From Pseudomonas kuykendallii (GTDB lineage: Bacteria; Pseudomonadota; Gammaproteobacteria; Pseudomonadales; Pseudomonadaceae): a stretch of DNA of 64,000 nucleotides. Under the pieces are notes generated by a model. The model made no database searches. It was not told the origin of the DNA and saw only the letters and a list, made by a program, of their open reading frames with translations. The DNA lies in NCBI RefSeq assembly GCF_900106975.1, contig NZ_FNNU01000002.1, positions 744,001 to 808,000 on the forward strand, given 5' to 3'. Positions 51,724-60,938 of this stretch are shown here, piece after piece (within the stretch, counting starts at the first letter, position 1; every line of letters begins with the position of its first letter). The translations under genes were made by a program, and so were the position numbers.

Positions 51724-54261
51724 TCATTTCGCCGGCAGCAGGTACAGGCGTTTGTTGCCGTAGGCGCGGTCGAGGTTTTCCGCCTTGAACGGGAAGGTCT
51801 GGTACTGCGCCTTGAGCCAGGCGTCGATGCCGTCCGCGTAGTTCTTGCTGGCCGGGTTGCCGGATTGCCCGGAGCTGTTCACGCCCATCAGCGGCTCGTC
51901 GCGACCGAAGTCGACGACGATGCGCATGGCCGGCACCAGCCAGGTGTCGAAACCCTCGCCCCAGTGGTAGGCGGAGACGTTCAGCGTACTGTGGTCGCCG
52001 CCGGCCATGTACGGGCCGCGGTCCAGATATCCCTTGATCGCGTCGATCTTGGCGCGCTCGCCGGCGGCCATGTGCGGCGCCATCTTGCTGGCGTCGCTGG
52101 CAAAGGTGTAGGTGTGCAGCTTGCCCCACTGCCAGGCGCTGCGGTCGCTGCCGAGCTTGCTTTCGCTGAAGGTGACGGCGGCGGCCAGGCTGCGCGCGAG
52201 GATCGCTGGCTTGTCTTCCTTTTGCGGCGTGTTGACGTCATCCCAGAACGGACTGTCGACACGGCCGAGCAGATGGTCGGCCTGCGCCGAGTAGGAGGTG
52301 TCGGCGGTCTGCACCAGGGCTTTCCAGGCCGGGCTGGTCTCCGGGCCGAGTTCGTCGAGGAAGGTCTGCCGCGCGCTTTCGTAGAGGAAGGCCTCGTACA
52401 GCGCGGCGTCGGGCGAATTCGCCGCCAGCTTGCCGTCGAAGGCGCGCAGGCGATCCAGCGCCTCGCGCGCCTTGCCGCGCTGGTCGGCGGGCAGGGCGTC
52501 GATGGCTTTCTTCAGCGGTCCGGCCATCAGCGGCTCGTCGAACATCGCCTTGAGCTTGGCGGCGAACGGCGTGGTCTGGTCGTACTGCATGGCGACCATG
52601 CCCTGCGCGTCCTGCTTGCCGCGCCCGGCGAGTTCGGCGATGCGCTCGGCGCGCTCCGGGTAGTACCAGGAGTTCGACAGCTGCACGCCGTAGCCGCCCT
52701 GCACGGTGCGGTTGTTGGCGGTGCCCAGCCAGCCCTGCGGCGGGTCCTGGTCATAGGGGAAGAGCATCGAGTCGGCGTAGCCGTCCCAGCCGTAGCGGTC
52801 GTCCCAGCCCGGCGAGGGCATCAGGCCGCGGCCCAGGCGGCGGTTCGGGTAGCGCCCGGTGACCTGCCAGCCGATGTGCTCGGCGTCGGCGAAGACGATG
52901 TTCAGCGCCATCGCCTGCACGCCGCGGGTGATGTCGAACGCCTGCTCCACCGACTTGGCGCGCGACAGGTCGAAGAACGCATCGAGGGTCTTGTCACCGT
53001 CAGGCTGGATGCTCTTGAGCGCCAGCCCGTAGCCGCTGGAGAGCTGCAGCGGTTGCAGCGGGGTCTTGCGCTCGCCCAGCACGCTGTTCAGCAGCGGACC
53101 GTTGCGGGTCTCGTAGATGGTTTCGCGGATCGGCTTCTGGCCTTTGACGAAGAAGGTCTCGCTGCGCTCGCGCGCCGGCTGCCACTTGCCGTTGACCTGG
53201 TAATAGAGGCGACCGCCTTCCTTCTTCACCTTCTCCAGGAACAGGTCCTGGTTGTCGCCCATGACCATGGTCATGCCCCACGCCAGCTTGCCGTTGAAGC
53301 CGGCGACCACGGCCGGCACGCCAGCGATGGACACCCCGGCGGCGTTGTACTTGGGTGAGCGGATCTGCACGAAATTCCACAGCGACGGCATCGACAGCGG
53401 CAGGTGCGTGTCGTTGGCCAGCAGGCTCTTGCCGCTGCGACTCTTGTACGGCGCGATCGCCCAGTTGTTGGAGGCGGCGACGCCGAGCATGTTCAGGCTG
53501 GCGACCTGCGCGGCGGCGGAGTCCACGGCGGCGAGGCCGGGAATCTGACCTCCGAGGTTGAGGCCCTTGAGCTTGTCCGCTTCGTCGAACGGCAGCGGCT
53601 CGTCCGGGTAGGTCGGCAGCAGCCAGGCCAGCTTGTCGCTGCCGACCTTCTGCGCCAGCACCAGCGAATCGATTTCTTCCTGCAGGTTCACCGCCAGGCC
53701 GAAGTTCAGCAGGCAGAACACCAGCACCGAGTCCTCCGGTTTCCAGTAAGCCGGTTTGTAGCCGGATTCGGCGAGGTCCATCGGCAGCTTGTCGCGGTAG
53801 CGATAGAGGTAGGCATTGACCCCGCGCGAATACACCTCGAAGAACTGCTTGAGGCGCGGCGAGGCGTTCTTGTAGAGCACCTCGGCGCTGGCGCGCAGGT
53901 TCACCGCGCGCATGAAGCGGTCGATCTCCAGCGCGCCGGGGCCGGCCATCTCCGACAGCCGTCCTTCGGCCATCAGACGCATGCCGACCATCTGGCTCAG
54001 GCGGTCGCTGGCGTGCACGTAGCCCAGCGCGAACAGCGCGTCGTGGAAGTTGCCGCTCTCGATCAGCGGCATGCCCAGCGGGTTGCGCCGCACCACCGCG
54101 CTTTCCGCCACGCCCTTGATGCGCAGCACGCCCTGGTCGGGCGCCACGCTGTCGGCGTAGCGGCTGTCGAGCAGGGACTGGCAACCGGCGAGGCCGAGCA
54201 GGGCACCGAAGCCCAGGCCAAGGGACACACCGGTCAGCGGACGGAACAGGCGAAAGCGCAT
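51724..54261 (-). CDS. quiP: Acyl-homoserine lactone acylase, QuiP-like (penicillin amidase family)
   Basis: An 845-residue Ntn-hydrolase precursor. It has a signal with lipobox-like LLGLAGC (Cys27). The alpha chain spans about 28-263; autocleavage is expected before Ser264 in [20 protein letters not shown], giving the beta chain that begins with SNNW. Downstream motifs [29 protein letters not shown] and [15 protein letters not shown] belong to the family. Length, flanking genes and internal sequence agree with P. aeruginosa QuiP (PA1032), which hydrolyses long-chain AHLs; activity on signals versus other amides cannot be read from sequence. It is separate from the LHR module (113-nt gap). 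Confidence 0.85.
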   Translation of the reverse strand: MRFRLFRPLTGVSLGLGFGALLGLAGCQSLLDSRYADSVAPDQGVLRIKGVAESAVVRRNPLGMPLIESGNFHDALFALGYVHASDRLSQMVGMRLMAEGRLSEMAGPGALEIDRFMRAVNLRASAEVLYKNASPRLKQFFEVYSRGVNAYLYRYRDKLPMDLAESGYKPAYWKPEDSVLVFCLLNFGLAVNLQEEIDSLVLAQKVGSDKLAWLLPTYPDEPLPFDEADKLKGLNLGGQIPGLAAVDSAAAQVASLNMLGVAASNNWAIAPYKSRSGKSLLANDTHLPLSMPSLWNFVQIRSPKYNAAGVSIAGVPAVVAGFNGKLAWGMTMVMGDNQDLFLEKVKKEGGRLYYQVNGKWQPARERSETFFVKGQKPIRETIYETRNGPLLNSVLGERKTPLQPLQLSSGYGLALKSIQPDGDKTLDAFFDLSRAKSVEQAFDITRGVQAMALNIVFADAEHIGWQVTGRYPNRRLGRGLMPSPGWDDRYGWDGYADSMLFPYDQDPPQGWLGTANNRTVQGGYGVQLSNSWYYPERAERIAELAGRGKQDAQGMVAMQYDQTTPFAAKLKAMFDEPLMAGPLKKAIDALPADQRGKAREALDRLRAFDGKLAANSPDAALYEAFLYESARQTFLDELGPETSPAWKALVQTADTSYSAQADHLLGRVDSPFWDDVNTPQKEDKPAILARSLAAAVTFSESKLGSDRSAWQWGKLHTYTFASDASKMAPHMAAGERAKIDAIKGYLDRGPYMAGGDHSTLNVSAYHWGEGFDTWLVPAMRIVVDFGRDEPLMGVNSSGQSGNPASKNYADGIDAWLKAQYQTFPFKAENLDRAYGNKRLYLLPAK

Positions 54262-54488
54262 GCGAAAAGCCTCTTGCAGCGAAGACGATAGGAAGAGGTG
54301 AGGGGCGACCTGGGTTTCGGCCAGCCTAGCAAAGGCGCTGGCGACCGGCGCGGCAACGCGCCGCGAAGGCGAGCTAAGGTAGTGAGCGACGCGGCGGCTG
54401 GCAAGGGGTGCACGGGGGCAAATTCAAAGACGTTCGGGCGGGGCTGTAACCGGGCGGGCAGCCGGGGCGCCGGCTGCCCGAAAGCGCC

Positions 54489-54683
54489 TCAGGCGCCGTG
54501 GCACTTCTTGAATTTCTTCTCGCTGCCGCAGGGGCACGGATCGTTGCGACCGACGTCCTTCAGCGGGTTGCGCAGCGGTTCCTGGTGCGCGTGGCCGCAG
54601 TCGGGACCGTGTACGTGGTGGTGATGCTCATGGTCATGCTCGTGATTGCAATCGGGACCATGGACATGCGGTTCTTGGGACAT
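54489..54683 (-). CDS. Small His-rich SEC-C domain protein
   Basis: A 64-residue protein. The first half is His-rich with a duplicated HVHGPDC motif (positions 6-12 and 23-29) and a stretch of four His. The second half is a SEC-C zinc finger, [19 protein letters not shown]. Both halves can bind metal, so zinc or another transition metal ion is likely. It lies 6 nt after the LEA14-like gene on the same strand and is probably in an operon with it. The SEC-C unit is a zinc-binding domain also found at the end of SecA; its role alone is unknown. Confidence 0.85.
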   Translation of the reverse strand: MSQEPHVHGPDCNHEHDHEHHHHVHGPDCGHAHQEPLRNPLKDVGRNDPCPCGSEKKFKKCHGA

Positions 54684-54689
54684 GGAAAG

Positions 54690-55184
54690 CTACTCCGGTA
54701 GGTAATCGCCCGGGATTATCTCGCCTATGCGCAGAACCTGCACGTTGCGGGAGAACATTCCGGTCTTCACCTCGCCCTTGAGGCGGTAGCGGATCGGCGC
54801 ATCGGGCTCCTCGAGCATCTTCACCATGCCCTTGACGTGCCGCCAGAGGTTGGTGCGCACCGGGATCTCGAAGGTCTCGTGACCATGCGCGGGCACGCTG
54901 ACGTGCTTGTTGAACTCGCCCTCGGTGAGCGGGATGTCGTTCAGGTAGATGTCGTAGATGAGGCCGCGCACCGACAGGCGAACGTCGTTCGGGTTGTCGA
55001 TCCTGAAGCGCAGCGTGAAGCGTTGCTCCAGCAGGCGCGCCTTGACCACCTCGACCTTGACCAGGCGGACCTCGGGGTCCTTCAGGTGGCTGGTGAACCA
55101 GGTCGAGCAACCCACCTGACTGGCGCTCAGGGCGAGCAGTGCCAGAAGGCCGAGAATTCTTGCTAGGTAAACCTGGGGAAACAT
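54690..55184 (-). CDS. LEA14-like (LEA type 2) exported protein
   Basis: A 164-residue protein: a hydrophobic signal (LARILGLLALLALSASQ), a potential lipidated Cys26 (QVGCSTW, which has a poor lipobox), then a beta-sandwich of the LEA type 2 / WHy class. Typical stretches are FTLRFRIDNPNDVRLSVRGL and YDIYLNDIPLTEGEF, then HETFEIPVRTNLW. Such proteins are thought to help in stress or desiccation; function in Pseudomonas is unknown. The frame is open 17 codons upstream, but MFPQVYLARI gives a normal signal. It ends 6 nt before the SEC-C gene. Confidence 0.85.
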   Translation of the reverse strand: MFPQVYLARILGLLALLALSASQVGCSTWFTSHLKDPEVRLVKVEVVKARLLEQRFTLRFRIDNPNDVRLSVRGLIYDIYLNDIPLTEGEFNKHVSVPAHGHETFEIPVRTNLWRHVKGMVKMLEEPDAPIRYRLKGEVKTGMFSRNVQVLRIGEIIPGDYLPE

Positions 55185-55297
55185 GCCGGTACTCCGATTG
55201 ACGGCTGAGTGTAACAAGCAACTGCTTGGCGGCAATCGGTTGTGGAGGGAAAAAAAGCTGCGCCATACTGGAAACGGTTTTTACAGGAGTTTCACCC

Positions 55298-55840
55298 ATG
55301 AGGCTTTACGAGATCGCTTTCAGCGGCCGATTGATGCCCGGCGCACAGCCCGATGCGGTCAAGGCCAACCTGGCGCGTCTGTTCCAGGCCGACGCGCAAC
55401 GCATCGCGTTGCTCTTCTCCGGTCGGCGCATGGTGATCAAGAACAACCTCGACGAAGCGGCGGCGGAAAAGTACCGCGTCGCGCTGGAGCGAGCCGGCGC
55501 GCTGGCCGAAGTCAGCTCGATGGAGGTGGACGTCGAGGAAGTCGAAATGGCGCCACCTCCGCCGATGCCGGCCGCCGAGCCACCGGCTGAGTCCACGCCG
55601 GCGCGCCGGCTGCAGGTGGCACCTCGCGACGAGTACATGGCGGCCTTCGTCGACGTCGAGGCGCCGGATTTCGGTATCGCGCCCATCGGTGCGGACCTGC
55701 AGGACCGCAAGCCCGAACCGCAGGCGCCGGCGGTCGACCTCTCCGCGCTCAGCTTGGCACCGGTCGGCAGCGACATGGGACAAGCCAAGGCAGCGCCCGC
55801 CGCTCCAGCCCCGGATGTCTCGCACATCAGGCTGATGTAA
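55298..55840 (+). CDS. Conserved protein of unknown function with a Pro-rich middle
   Basis: A 180-residue protein. Residues 1-75 form a folded unit: MRLYEIAFSGRLMPGAQPDA, LARLFQADAQRIALLFSG, IKNNLDEAAAEKYRVALE, then RAGALAEV. After that comes an acidic and Pro/Ala-rich linker (about 75-105), and a C-terminal part with repeated IAPIGADL and LAPVGSDMG motifs. The repeats (x-A-P-x-G-x-D) hint at a binding peptide. There is no membrane segment. A good ribosome binding site (CAGGAG) precedes the ATG. Its stop abuts that of the convergent ychJ-type gene. Function is unknown. Confidence 0.8.
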   Translation: MRLYEIAFSGRLMPGAQPDAVKANLARLFQADAQRIALLFSGRRMVIKNNLDEAAAEKYRVALERAGALAEVSSMEVDVEEVEMAPPPPMPAAEPPAESTPARRLQVAPRDEYMAAFVDVEAPDFGIAPIGADLQDRKPEPQAPAVDLSALSLAPVGSDMGQAKAAPAAPAPDVSHIRLM

Positions 55841-56308
55841 TCAGAAGAAACCTGCACAGCACTTCTTGAATTTCTGCCCGCTGGCACAGGGGCAGGGATC
55901 GTTTCGTCCCGTGTTCAGCGGCACGCCCGGGTCGATGAAGTACCAATGACCGGCGTTCTGCACGAACGCCGAGCGCTCCTGCTGGGCGTGCTCGCCCTGG
56001 CCGTCGTGCCAGCGCGCGACGAACGTCACGAAGGCATGTTCGGGCTGGCCGCCGAGCACCTCGCTGCTTTCCACCTGCAGACCCAGCCAGGTGCTTTGCG
56101 CGCTCCAGGCCGCCATCGCGCCGCGGTCCAGCGCCGACTGCTGGGCGGGGAGGGTGGTCGCGACGAGGTAATCGATCAGCCCGAGCACATAGGCGCTGTA
56201 GCGACTGCGCATCAACTGCTCGGCGCTCGGCGCCGGCGTTCCGCCGTGGTAACGACCGCAACATTCGATCAGCAGGCTGCCGCTGCCGCAGGGACAACTG
56301 GGACTCAT
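55841..56308 (-). CDS. YchJ-family SEC-C protein (UPF0225)
   Basis: A 155-residue protein of the YchJ family. The N-terminal SEC-C motif is [20 protein letters not shown], and a second one ends the protein ([20 protein letters not shown]). The central domain (about 30-125), with [20 protein letters not shown], has the NTF2-like fold seen in this family. The function is unknown; zinc binding through the CPC-x-S-G-x8-CC clusters is expected. It is 4 nt downstream of the next leftward gene and probably co-transcribed. It corresponds to PA1039 in position. Confidence 0.92.
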   Translation of the reverse strand: MSPSCPCGSGSLLIECCGRYHGGTPAPSAEQLMRSRYSAYVLGLIDYLVATTLPAQQSALDRGAMAAWSAQSTWLGLQVESSEVLGGQPEHAFVTFVARWHDGQGEHAQQERSAFVQNAGHWYFIDPGVPLNTGRNDPCPCASGQKFKKCCAGFF

Positions 56309-56312
56309 GGCT

Positions 56313-56810
56313 TCACCACCAGTATTTGCCGAAGTTTTCCGGGTTGGCCCAGAACCGGGCGTTCAGCCAGTCCGGGACCTGCTTGTAATCATGGAGATCA
56401 TAGGTGAACAGGGTCAGAACCTGCTCGTCGCGGCGGAAACGTTCGCGGGCCTGCATCCCCAGCGAATAGAAGTCGGTGGCCTGCCAGTCGCAGGCGGCCA
56501 GGTCGACCAGCACGGCCAGCCGATGGGCGTTCAGGTTGCGGATGCCGCCGAGCAGTTCCAGGCCGCTGCGTTTGGGCAGATGTTCGAGGCAATCGGCGAC
56601 CACCGCCAGTGCATAGCGCTGCGCTGCGATGGCCGCCGGTAGCGGGCCGGGGGCCACATAATCTATCTGGCAGCTCGGGTGCGTATCGCGGTAGGCTTGC
56701 AGCGCTGGCAGATCGCTGGCGCCAGCCAACAGCAGGCGTTCAGGGACCTGGCTTTCCAGTAATGCAGCCAGGGCTTGTTGGGGTGTTCGTTGCGAAAAGC
56801 TTTCCGTCAT
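56313..56810 (-). CDS. Hypothetical protein (PA1040-type)
   Basis: A 165-residue protein found at the PA1040 position. Alternating helices and strands ([56 protein letters not shown]) look like a Rossmann-type alpha/beta fold, similar in pattern to a methyltransferase without its SAM motif. The C-terminus is aromatic-rich ([15 protein letters not shown]). It is 4 nt before the YchJ-type gene. The function is unknown. The ompA promoter lies in the divergent gap. Confidence 0.8.
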   Translation of the reverse strand: MTESFSQRTPQQALAALLESQVPERLLLAGASDLPALQAYRDTHPSCQIDYVAPGPLPAAIAAQRYALAVVADCLEHLPKRSGLELLGGIRNLNAHRLAVLVDLAACDWQATDFYSLGMQARERFRRDEQVLTLFTYDLHDYKQVPDWLNARFWANPENFGKYWW

Positions 56811-56901
56811 TGGGGAACCTCAGCGTGAAGCAGAGAGACTAACGTCTCGAACCCTCATGGCACAGGGCCAGTCGCCCACGCCTGGCGGACTTATAAAAGC
56901 G

Positions 56902-56928
56902 TTGCCATCCAAAGTGTCGGCATACGAT
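56902..56928 (+). promoter_or_regulatory. Candidate ompA promoter
   Basis: TTGCCA and TACGAT are separated by 15 nt, shorter than usual, about 25-50 nt before the ATG at 56953. AAGGAG just before the start is a strong ribosome binding site. Confidence 0.35.
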
Positions 56929-56952
56929 CCGATTCTTCCAAGGAGACTTCAC

Positions 56953-57591
56953 ATGAGCATGTTAAGGAAAGCTGTACCGCTGGTTCTGATTTCCGGCGTT
57001 CTGACCGGTTGTGCCGGTGTACAGAAATCCGACTGGCCGATGTGCGCGGCTGTCGGCGGCGTCACCGGTGCCGCTCTGGGCGCCATCGAAAGCAGCGCTT
57101 ACGCTGGTTGGGGCGTGCTGGTAGGCGGCGCTACCGCTGCAGCCTACTGCTGGGTTCACGGTCAGGGTGAAGAAACCGTCGCCTACGTCGAAGAGACGCC
57201 GGCTCCGGCACCCGCTCCGGCTCCGGAACCGGCCGCTGAAGCCGTTCGCGTCGAACTCGACGTGAAATTCGACTTCGACAAGGCCACCGTGAAATCGGAA
57301 AGCCTGGGCGATATCCAGAACCTGGCTGACTTCATGAAGCAGTATCCGCAGACCACCACCGTTGTTGAAGGCCACACCGACTCCGTCGGCACCGACGCCT
57401 ACAACCAGAAACTGTCCGAGCGCCGCGCCAGTGCCGTTCGTGACGTTCTGGTCAACAAGCTGGGTGTCTCGGGCGCTCGTGTCGAGTCCGTTGGCTACGG
57501 CGAGTCGCGTCCGGTTGCCGACAACGCAACCGACGCCGGTCGTGCCATCAACCGTCGCGTTGAAGCCGCAGTGGAAGCCGAAGCCAAGTAA
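56953..57591 (+). CDS. OmpA-family peptidoglycan-binding lipoprotein
   Basis: A 212-residue lipoprotein. A signal peptide ends in LTGC (Cys20). A Gly-rich segment about 33-65 (AVGGVTGAALGAIESSAYAG) is followed by an Ala-Pro repeat linker and an OmpA C-terminal domain about 97-210: VKFDFDKATVK, the peptidoglycan contacts in EGHTDSVGTDAYNQKLSERR, and VGYGESRPVADN. Length and order agree with PA1041. Use of GTT, GCT and CGT codons is clearly stronger than in the neighbours, a sign of high expression. A strong terminator follows. Confidence 0.93.
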   Translation: MSMLRKAVPLVLISGVLTGCAGVQKSDWPMCAAVGGVTGAALGAIESSAYAGWGVLVGGATAAAYCWVHGQGEETVAYVEETPAPAPAPAPEPAAEAVRVELDVKFDFDKATVKSESLGDIQNLADFMKQYPQTTTVVEGHTDSVGTDAYNQKLSERRASAVRDVLVNKLGVSGARVESVGYGESRPVADNATDAGRAINRRVEAAVEAEAK

Positions 57592-57632
57592 TCTTGCGCC
57601 GAGGCCACGCCGGCCAAGGTCGGCGTTCCACG

Positions 57633-57658
57633 AAAAACCCGCTTCGGCGGGTTTTTTT
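57633..57658 (+). terminator. Rho-independent terminator of the OmpA lipoprotein gene
   Basis: AAAAACCCGC / GCGGGTTTTT stem with a TTCG tetraloop and a T-run, 42 nt after the stop. Confidence 0.93.
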
Positions 57659-57746
57659 ATGCTCGGGCAATGCCTTCGTCGGGGTCATCGGCTAGCATCC
57701 CGGCACGCGTGGCGGCCACCGTCGCGAACACTCGGAAGGAAGTTGG

Positions 57747-58013
57747 ATGAAACTGTTGAGCCTGCTGGGCAAAACCATCGTGCTGGTGTTCTGGCTGGTG
57801 CTGCTGGTGAACCTGCTGCAGCCCTTCGCCGCGCCGTTCGCGCTGTTGCTGAATCTGTGCGGCGTGCTGTTCCTGGTCGCGCACCTGATCGAAATCCTGG
57901 TGTTTCGCGCGCGTCTGCAGGGCCGTCCCAAGCCCTGGTCCGATCGCCTGCAGATCATGCTTTTCGGCGTGTTCCACCTGCTGGCGCTACGTCCGGCCAA
58001 ATCGGCCGGGTGA
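57747..58013 (+). CDS. Small inner membrane protein (DUF1145)
   Basis: An 88-residue protein with two or three hydrophobic segments (LLGKTIVLVFWLVLLVNLLQ, then PFALLLNLCGVLFLVAHLIE) and a short basic C-terminal part. The mixture IEILVFRARL after the second segment is typical of the DUF1145 group. The start has a GGAAGGAAG ribosome binding site. It ends 3 nt from the convergent CopD-like gene. The function is unknown. Confidence 0.85.
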   Translation: MKLLSLLGKTIVLVFWLVLLVNLLQPFAAPFALLLNLCGVLFLVAHLIEILVFRARLQGRPKPWSDRLQIMLFGVFHLLALRPAKSAG

Positions 58014-58016
58014 ACG

Positions 58017-58481
58017 TCAGAAGCTCGGCCGCGCGGCGACGACCGCCACCAGCGCCAGTCCGAGCAGCAGGTTGATACCCACCAGGCGGCGAATCTTCCC
58101 CAGCGCCGCGCCACCCGCCGGCCAGTCCTCGGCGCCCACTGCCTGGCGCAGCGCCGGCAATTGCAGCAGTTGCACCCGCAGGAACAGCGCGAGCATCGCC
58201 AGGTACAGGCCGATCATCACGTGCACATAGCGCGGCGTGGTCTCGAAGCCGGTGAAGCGCAGTTGCAGAAGGCCGACGCCGCTGACCGGCAGGATCAGCA
58301 CCGCCACCCACACCCAGACGAAGAACCGGCGCAGCACCTCGAGCCACAGGCGCAGCCGCTGCGGAGGCTCGAGCGCCACGACCGCGGCGGGCCGCAGGAT
58401 CATCCAGGCGAAGAACATGCCGCCCACCCAGGCCAGCGCGGCGAGTACGTGAAGGGCGTAAACCAAAGCGTAGAGCGTCAT
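58017..58481 (-). CDS. CopD-family four-helix membrane protein
   Basis: A 154-residue inner membrane protein with four predicted membrane segments. The first, LYALVYALHVLAALAWVGGM, carries a His typical of the CopD/DUF2269-like family; PRYVHVMIGLYLAMLALFLR includes a second His. The frame is open 83 codons upstream, but MTLYALVYALHVL after CCGGAGATAGCC gives the normal start. Relatives are often annotated as putative copper resistance D domain proteins; a copper role is not shown here. It is divergent from dinG with a 229-nt gap. Confidence 0.85.
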   Translation of the reverse strand: MTLYALVYALHVLAALAWVGGMFFAWMILRPAAVVALEPPQRLRLWLEVLRRFFVWVWVAVLILPVSGVGLLQLRFTGFETTPRYVHVMIGLYLAMLALFLRVQLLQLPALRQAVGAEDWPAGGAALGKIRRLVGINLLLGLALVAVVAARPSF

Positions 58482-58710
58482 TCGGGCTATCTCCGGAGGT
58501 TTGGGAGGAAACACGGGATCTGGCGATACGGCGTCGGGGTCGGCCGGGGACACCTCTCGGGAAAGGTACAGGTCGCGTCGCCGACGGATTTCGTCGTGCC
58601 TGTCCGTCGCCGGCCGCTTTTGTGAACACCCCTGCGGCGAAACGCGCGCTATCATAGCGACCCGCTCGAAACACTGAAAATTTATCCAGCCCTCCGGCTT
58701 TCCGACGCCC

Positions 58711-60855
58711 ATGCTCAGCACCGAACTCAAGTCCCAGATCCAGGGCGCCTATTCCCGTTTTCTCGAAGCCAAGGGGCTGAAGCCGCGCTATGGCCAGCGC
58801 CTGATGATCGCTGAAGTGGCGAAGGTGCTCGGCGCGATTTCCACCGACGACGAGAACCGCCGCGACAGCGATCCGGCGGTGGTGGCGGTCGAGGCGGGCA
58901 CTGGCACCGGCAAGACCGTGGCCTATGCGCTGGCGACCATTCCCATCGCCAAGGCGGCCGGCAAGCGCCTGGTGATCGCCACGGCGACGGTCGCGCTGCA
59001 GGAGCAGATCGTGCACAAGGACCTGCCGGACCTGATGCGCAACAGCGGCCTGAATTTCAGCTTCGCCCTGGCCAAGGGGCGCGGCCGTTACCTGTGCCTG
59101 TCCAAGCTCGACATGCTACTGCAGGAAGGCCAGACACAAAGCGCCACCGCGCAGCTGTTCGAGGAGGAGGGCTTTCGGATCGACGTCGACGAGAACAGCC
59201 AGAAGCTGTTCAACCAGATGATCGAGAAGCTCGCCGGCAACCGCTGGGACGGTGACCGCGACTCCTGGCCCGAAGCGCTGGAGGACCAGCACTGGGCGCG
59301 GCTGACCACCGACCACAGCCAGTGCACCAACCGGCATTGCCCGAACTTCCAGCAGTGCGCCTTCTACAAGGCGCGCGAAGGCATGACCAAGGTCGACGTG
59401 ATCGTCACCAACCACGACATGGTGCTCGCCGACCTCGCCCTCGGCGGCGGCGCGGTGCTGCCCGATCCGCGCGACACGCTCTACGTGTTCGACGAAGGCC
59501 ACCATCTGCCGGACAAGGCGATCGGCCATTTCGCCCATTTCACCCGCTTGCGTTCCACCGCCGACTGGCTGGCGCAGATGGAGAAGAACCTGACCAAGCT
59601 GCTCGCCCAGCATCCGTTGCCGGGCGAACTCGGCCGGCTGATCGAGAAGGTCCCGAAGCTGACCCGCGAGCTGCGCAGCCAGCAGCAGTTCATGTTCGCC
59701 GCCTGCGAACAGCTCGCCGACTTCAAGGCCGGCGAAGACATGGAGGGCCGCGAGCGGCCGCGCCATCGCTTCGTCGGCGGCCTGGTGCCCGAGCACCTGC
59801 GCGAGCTGGGCATCGAGCTGAAAAAGGGCTTTTCCCAGCTCACCGACGTGTTCACCCGGCTCGCCGAGCTGCTCAAGCAGGCGATGGACGGGGAGCCTGG
59901 CCTAGGCATCGCCAGCCACCAGGCCGAGGAATGGTACCCGCTGTTCGGCAGCCTGCTGGCGCGTGCCCAGGGCAACTGGGAGCTGTGGACCGCGTTCACC
60001 GCCGAGGACCCGGAAAACAGCCCGCCGATGGCACGCTGGCTGACCCTCGCCGACAGCGGCGCGCTCTACGACATCGAGGTCAACGCCAGCCCGATCCTGG
60101 CCGCCGAGACCCTGCGGCGCAATCTGTGGAACGTCGCCTACGGTGCGCTGGTGACCTCGGCGACGCTCACCGCGCTGAGCACCTTCGACCGTTTCCGCAT
60201 GCGTGCCGGGCTGCCCAAGGCCGCGGTCACCGCCATCGTGCCGAGCCCGTTCCACCATGCCGATGCCGGCGTGCTGCGGGTGCCGGACCTCAAGGCCGAC
60301 CCGCGCGACGCCGCCGCGCACACCGCGGCGATCATTCGCGAGCTTCCGCAGATGGTGGAAGGCGCGCGCGGCACCCTGGTGCTGTTCTCCTCGCGCCGAC
60401 AGATGCAGGACGTCTTCGACGGCCTCGAGCGCGACTGGCGCAAGCGTGTGTTCATCCAGGGCAACCTGTCCAAGCAGGAAACCCTGAACAAGCACAAGGC
60501 GCGGGTCGACGACGGCGAGGCCAGCGTGCTGTTCGGCCTCGCCAGCTTCGCCGAAGGCGTCGACCTGCCAGGCGCCTACTGCGAGCACGTGGTGATCGCC
60601 AAGATTCCCTTCGCCGTGCCTGACGACCCGGTGGAAGCGGCGCTGTCGGAATGGATCGAGGCGCGCGGCGGCAACCCGTTCATGGAAATCGCCGTGCCGG
60701 ACGCCTCGCTGCGCCTGATCCAGGCCTGCGGCCGCCTGCTGCGTACCGAAGCCGACCGCGGCACCATCACCTTGCTCGACCGTCGTCTGGTCACCCAGCG
60801 CTACGGCAAGGCGATCCTCAATGCCCTGCCGCCGTTCCGCCGTGAAATTGCCTGA
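58711..60855 (+). CDS. dinG: ATP-dependent DNA helicase DinG
   Basis: A 714-residue XPD-like SF2 helicase that unwinds R-loops, D-loops and G4 structures 5'-3'. Walker A is EAGTGTGKT (61-69) and motif II is FDEGHHLPD. The 4Fe-4S cysteines are Cys in GRGRYLCLSK and three in CTNRHCPNFQQC. Motif VI is in LIQACGRLLRTEADRG. Length is the normal one. In E. coli dinG is under LexA; no CTG-N10-CAG box was found in the 229-nt upstream gap, so SOS control is not supported here. Confidence 0.96.
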   Translation: MLSTELKSQIQGAYSRFLEAKGLKPRYGQRLMIAEVAKVLGAISTDDENRRDSDPAVVAVEAGTGTGKTVAYALATIPIAKAAGKRLVIATATVALQEQIVHKDLPDLMRNSGLNFSFALAKGRGRYLCLSKLDMLLQEGQTQSATAQLFEEEGFRIDVDENSQKLFNQMIEKLAGNRWDGDRDSWPEALEDQHWARLTTDHSQCTNRHCPNFQQCAFYKAREGMTKVDVIVTNHDMVLADLALGGGAVLPDPRDTLYVFDEGHHLPDKAIGHFAHFTRLRSTADWLAQMEKNLTKLLAQHPLPGELGRLIEKVPKLTRELRSQQQFMFAACEQLADFKAGEDMEGRERPRHRFVGGLVPEHLRELGIELKKGFSQLTDVFTRLAELLKQAMDGEPGLGIASHQAEEWYPLFGSLLARAQGNWELWTAFTAEDPENSPPMARWLTLADSGALYDIEVNASPILAAETLRRNLWNVAYGALVTSATLTALSTFDRFRMRAGLPKAAVTAIVPSPFHHADAGVLRVPDLKADPRDAAAHTAAIIRELPQMVEGARGTLVLFSSRRQMQDVFDGLERDWRKRVFIQGNLSKQETLNKHKARVDDGEASVLFGLASFAEGVDLPGAYCEHVVIAKIPFAVPDDPVEAALSEWIEARGGNPFMEIAVPDASLRLIQACGRLLRTEADRGTITLLDRRLVTQRYGKAILNALPPFRREIA

Positions 60856-60938
60856 GGGCGAACGCCCGCTGCACCAGGGATTGGGCATTCTTTCCCGACA
60901 TCGTTGTCTACTGCCGGTCGTAATGGAGATACCGCCTC

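Noticed and set aside
58482-58710. LexA box upstream of dinG
   Set aside because: No CTG-N10-CAG was found in the gap, although E. coli dinG has one.
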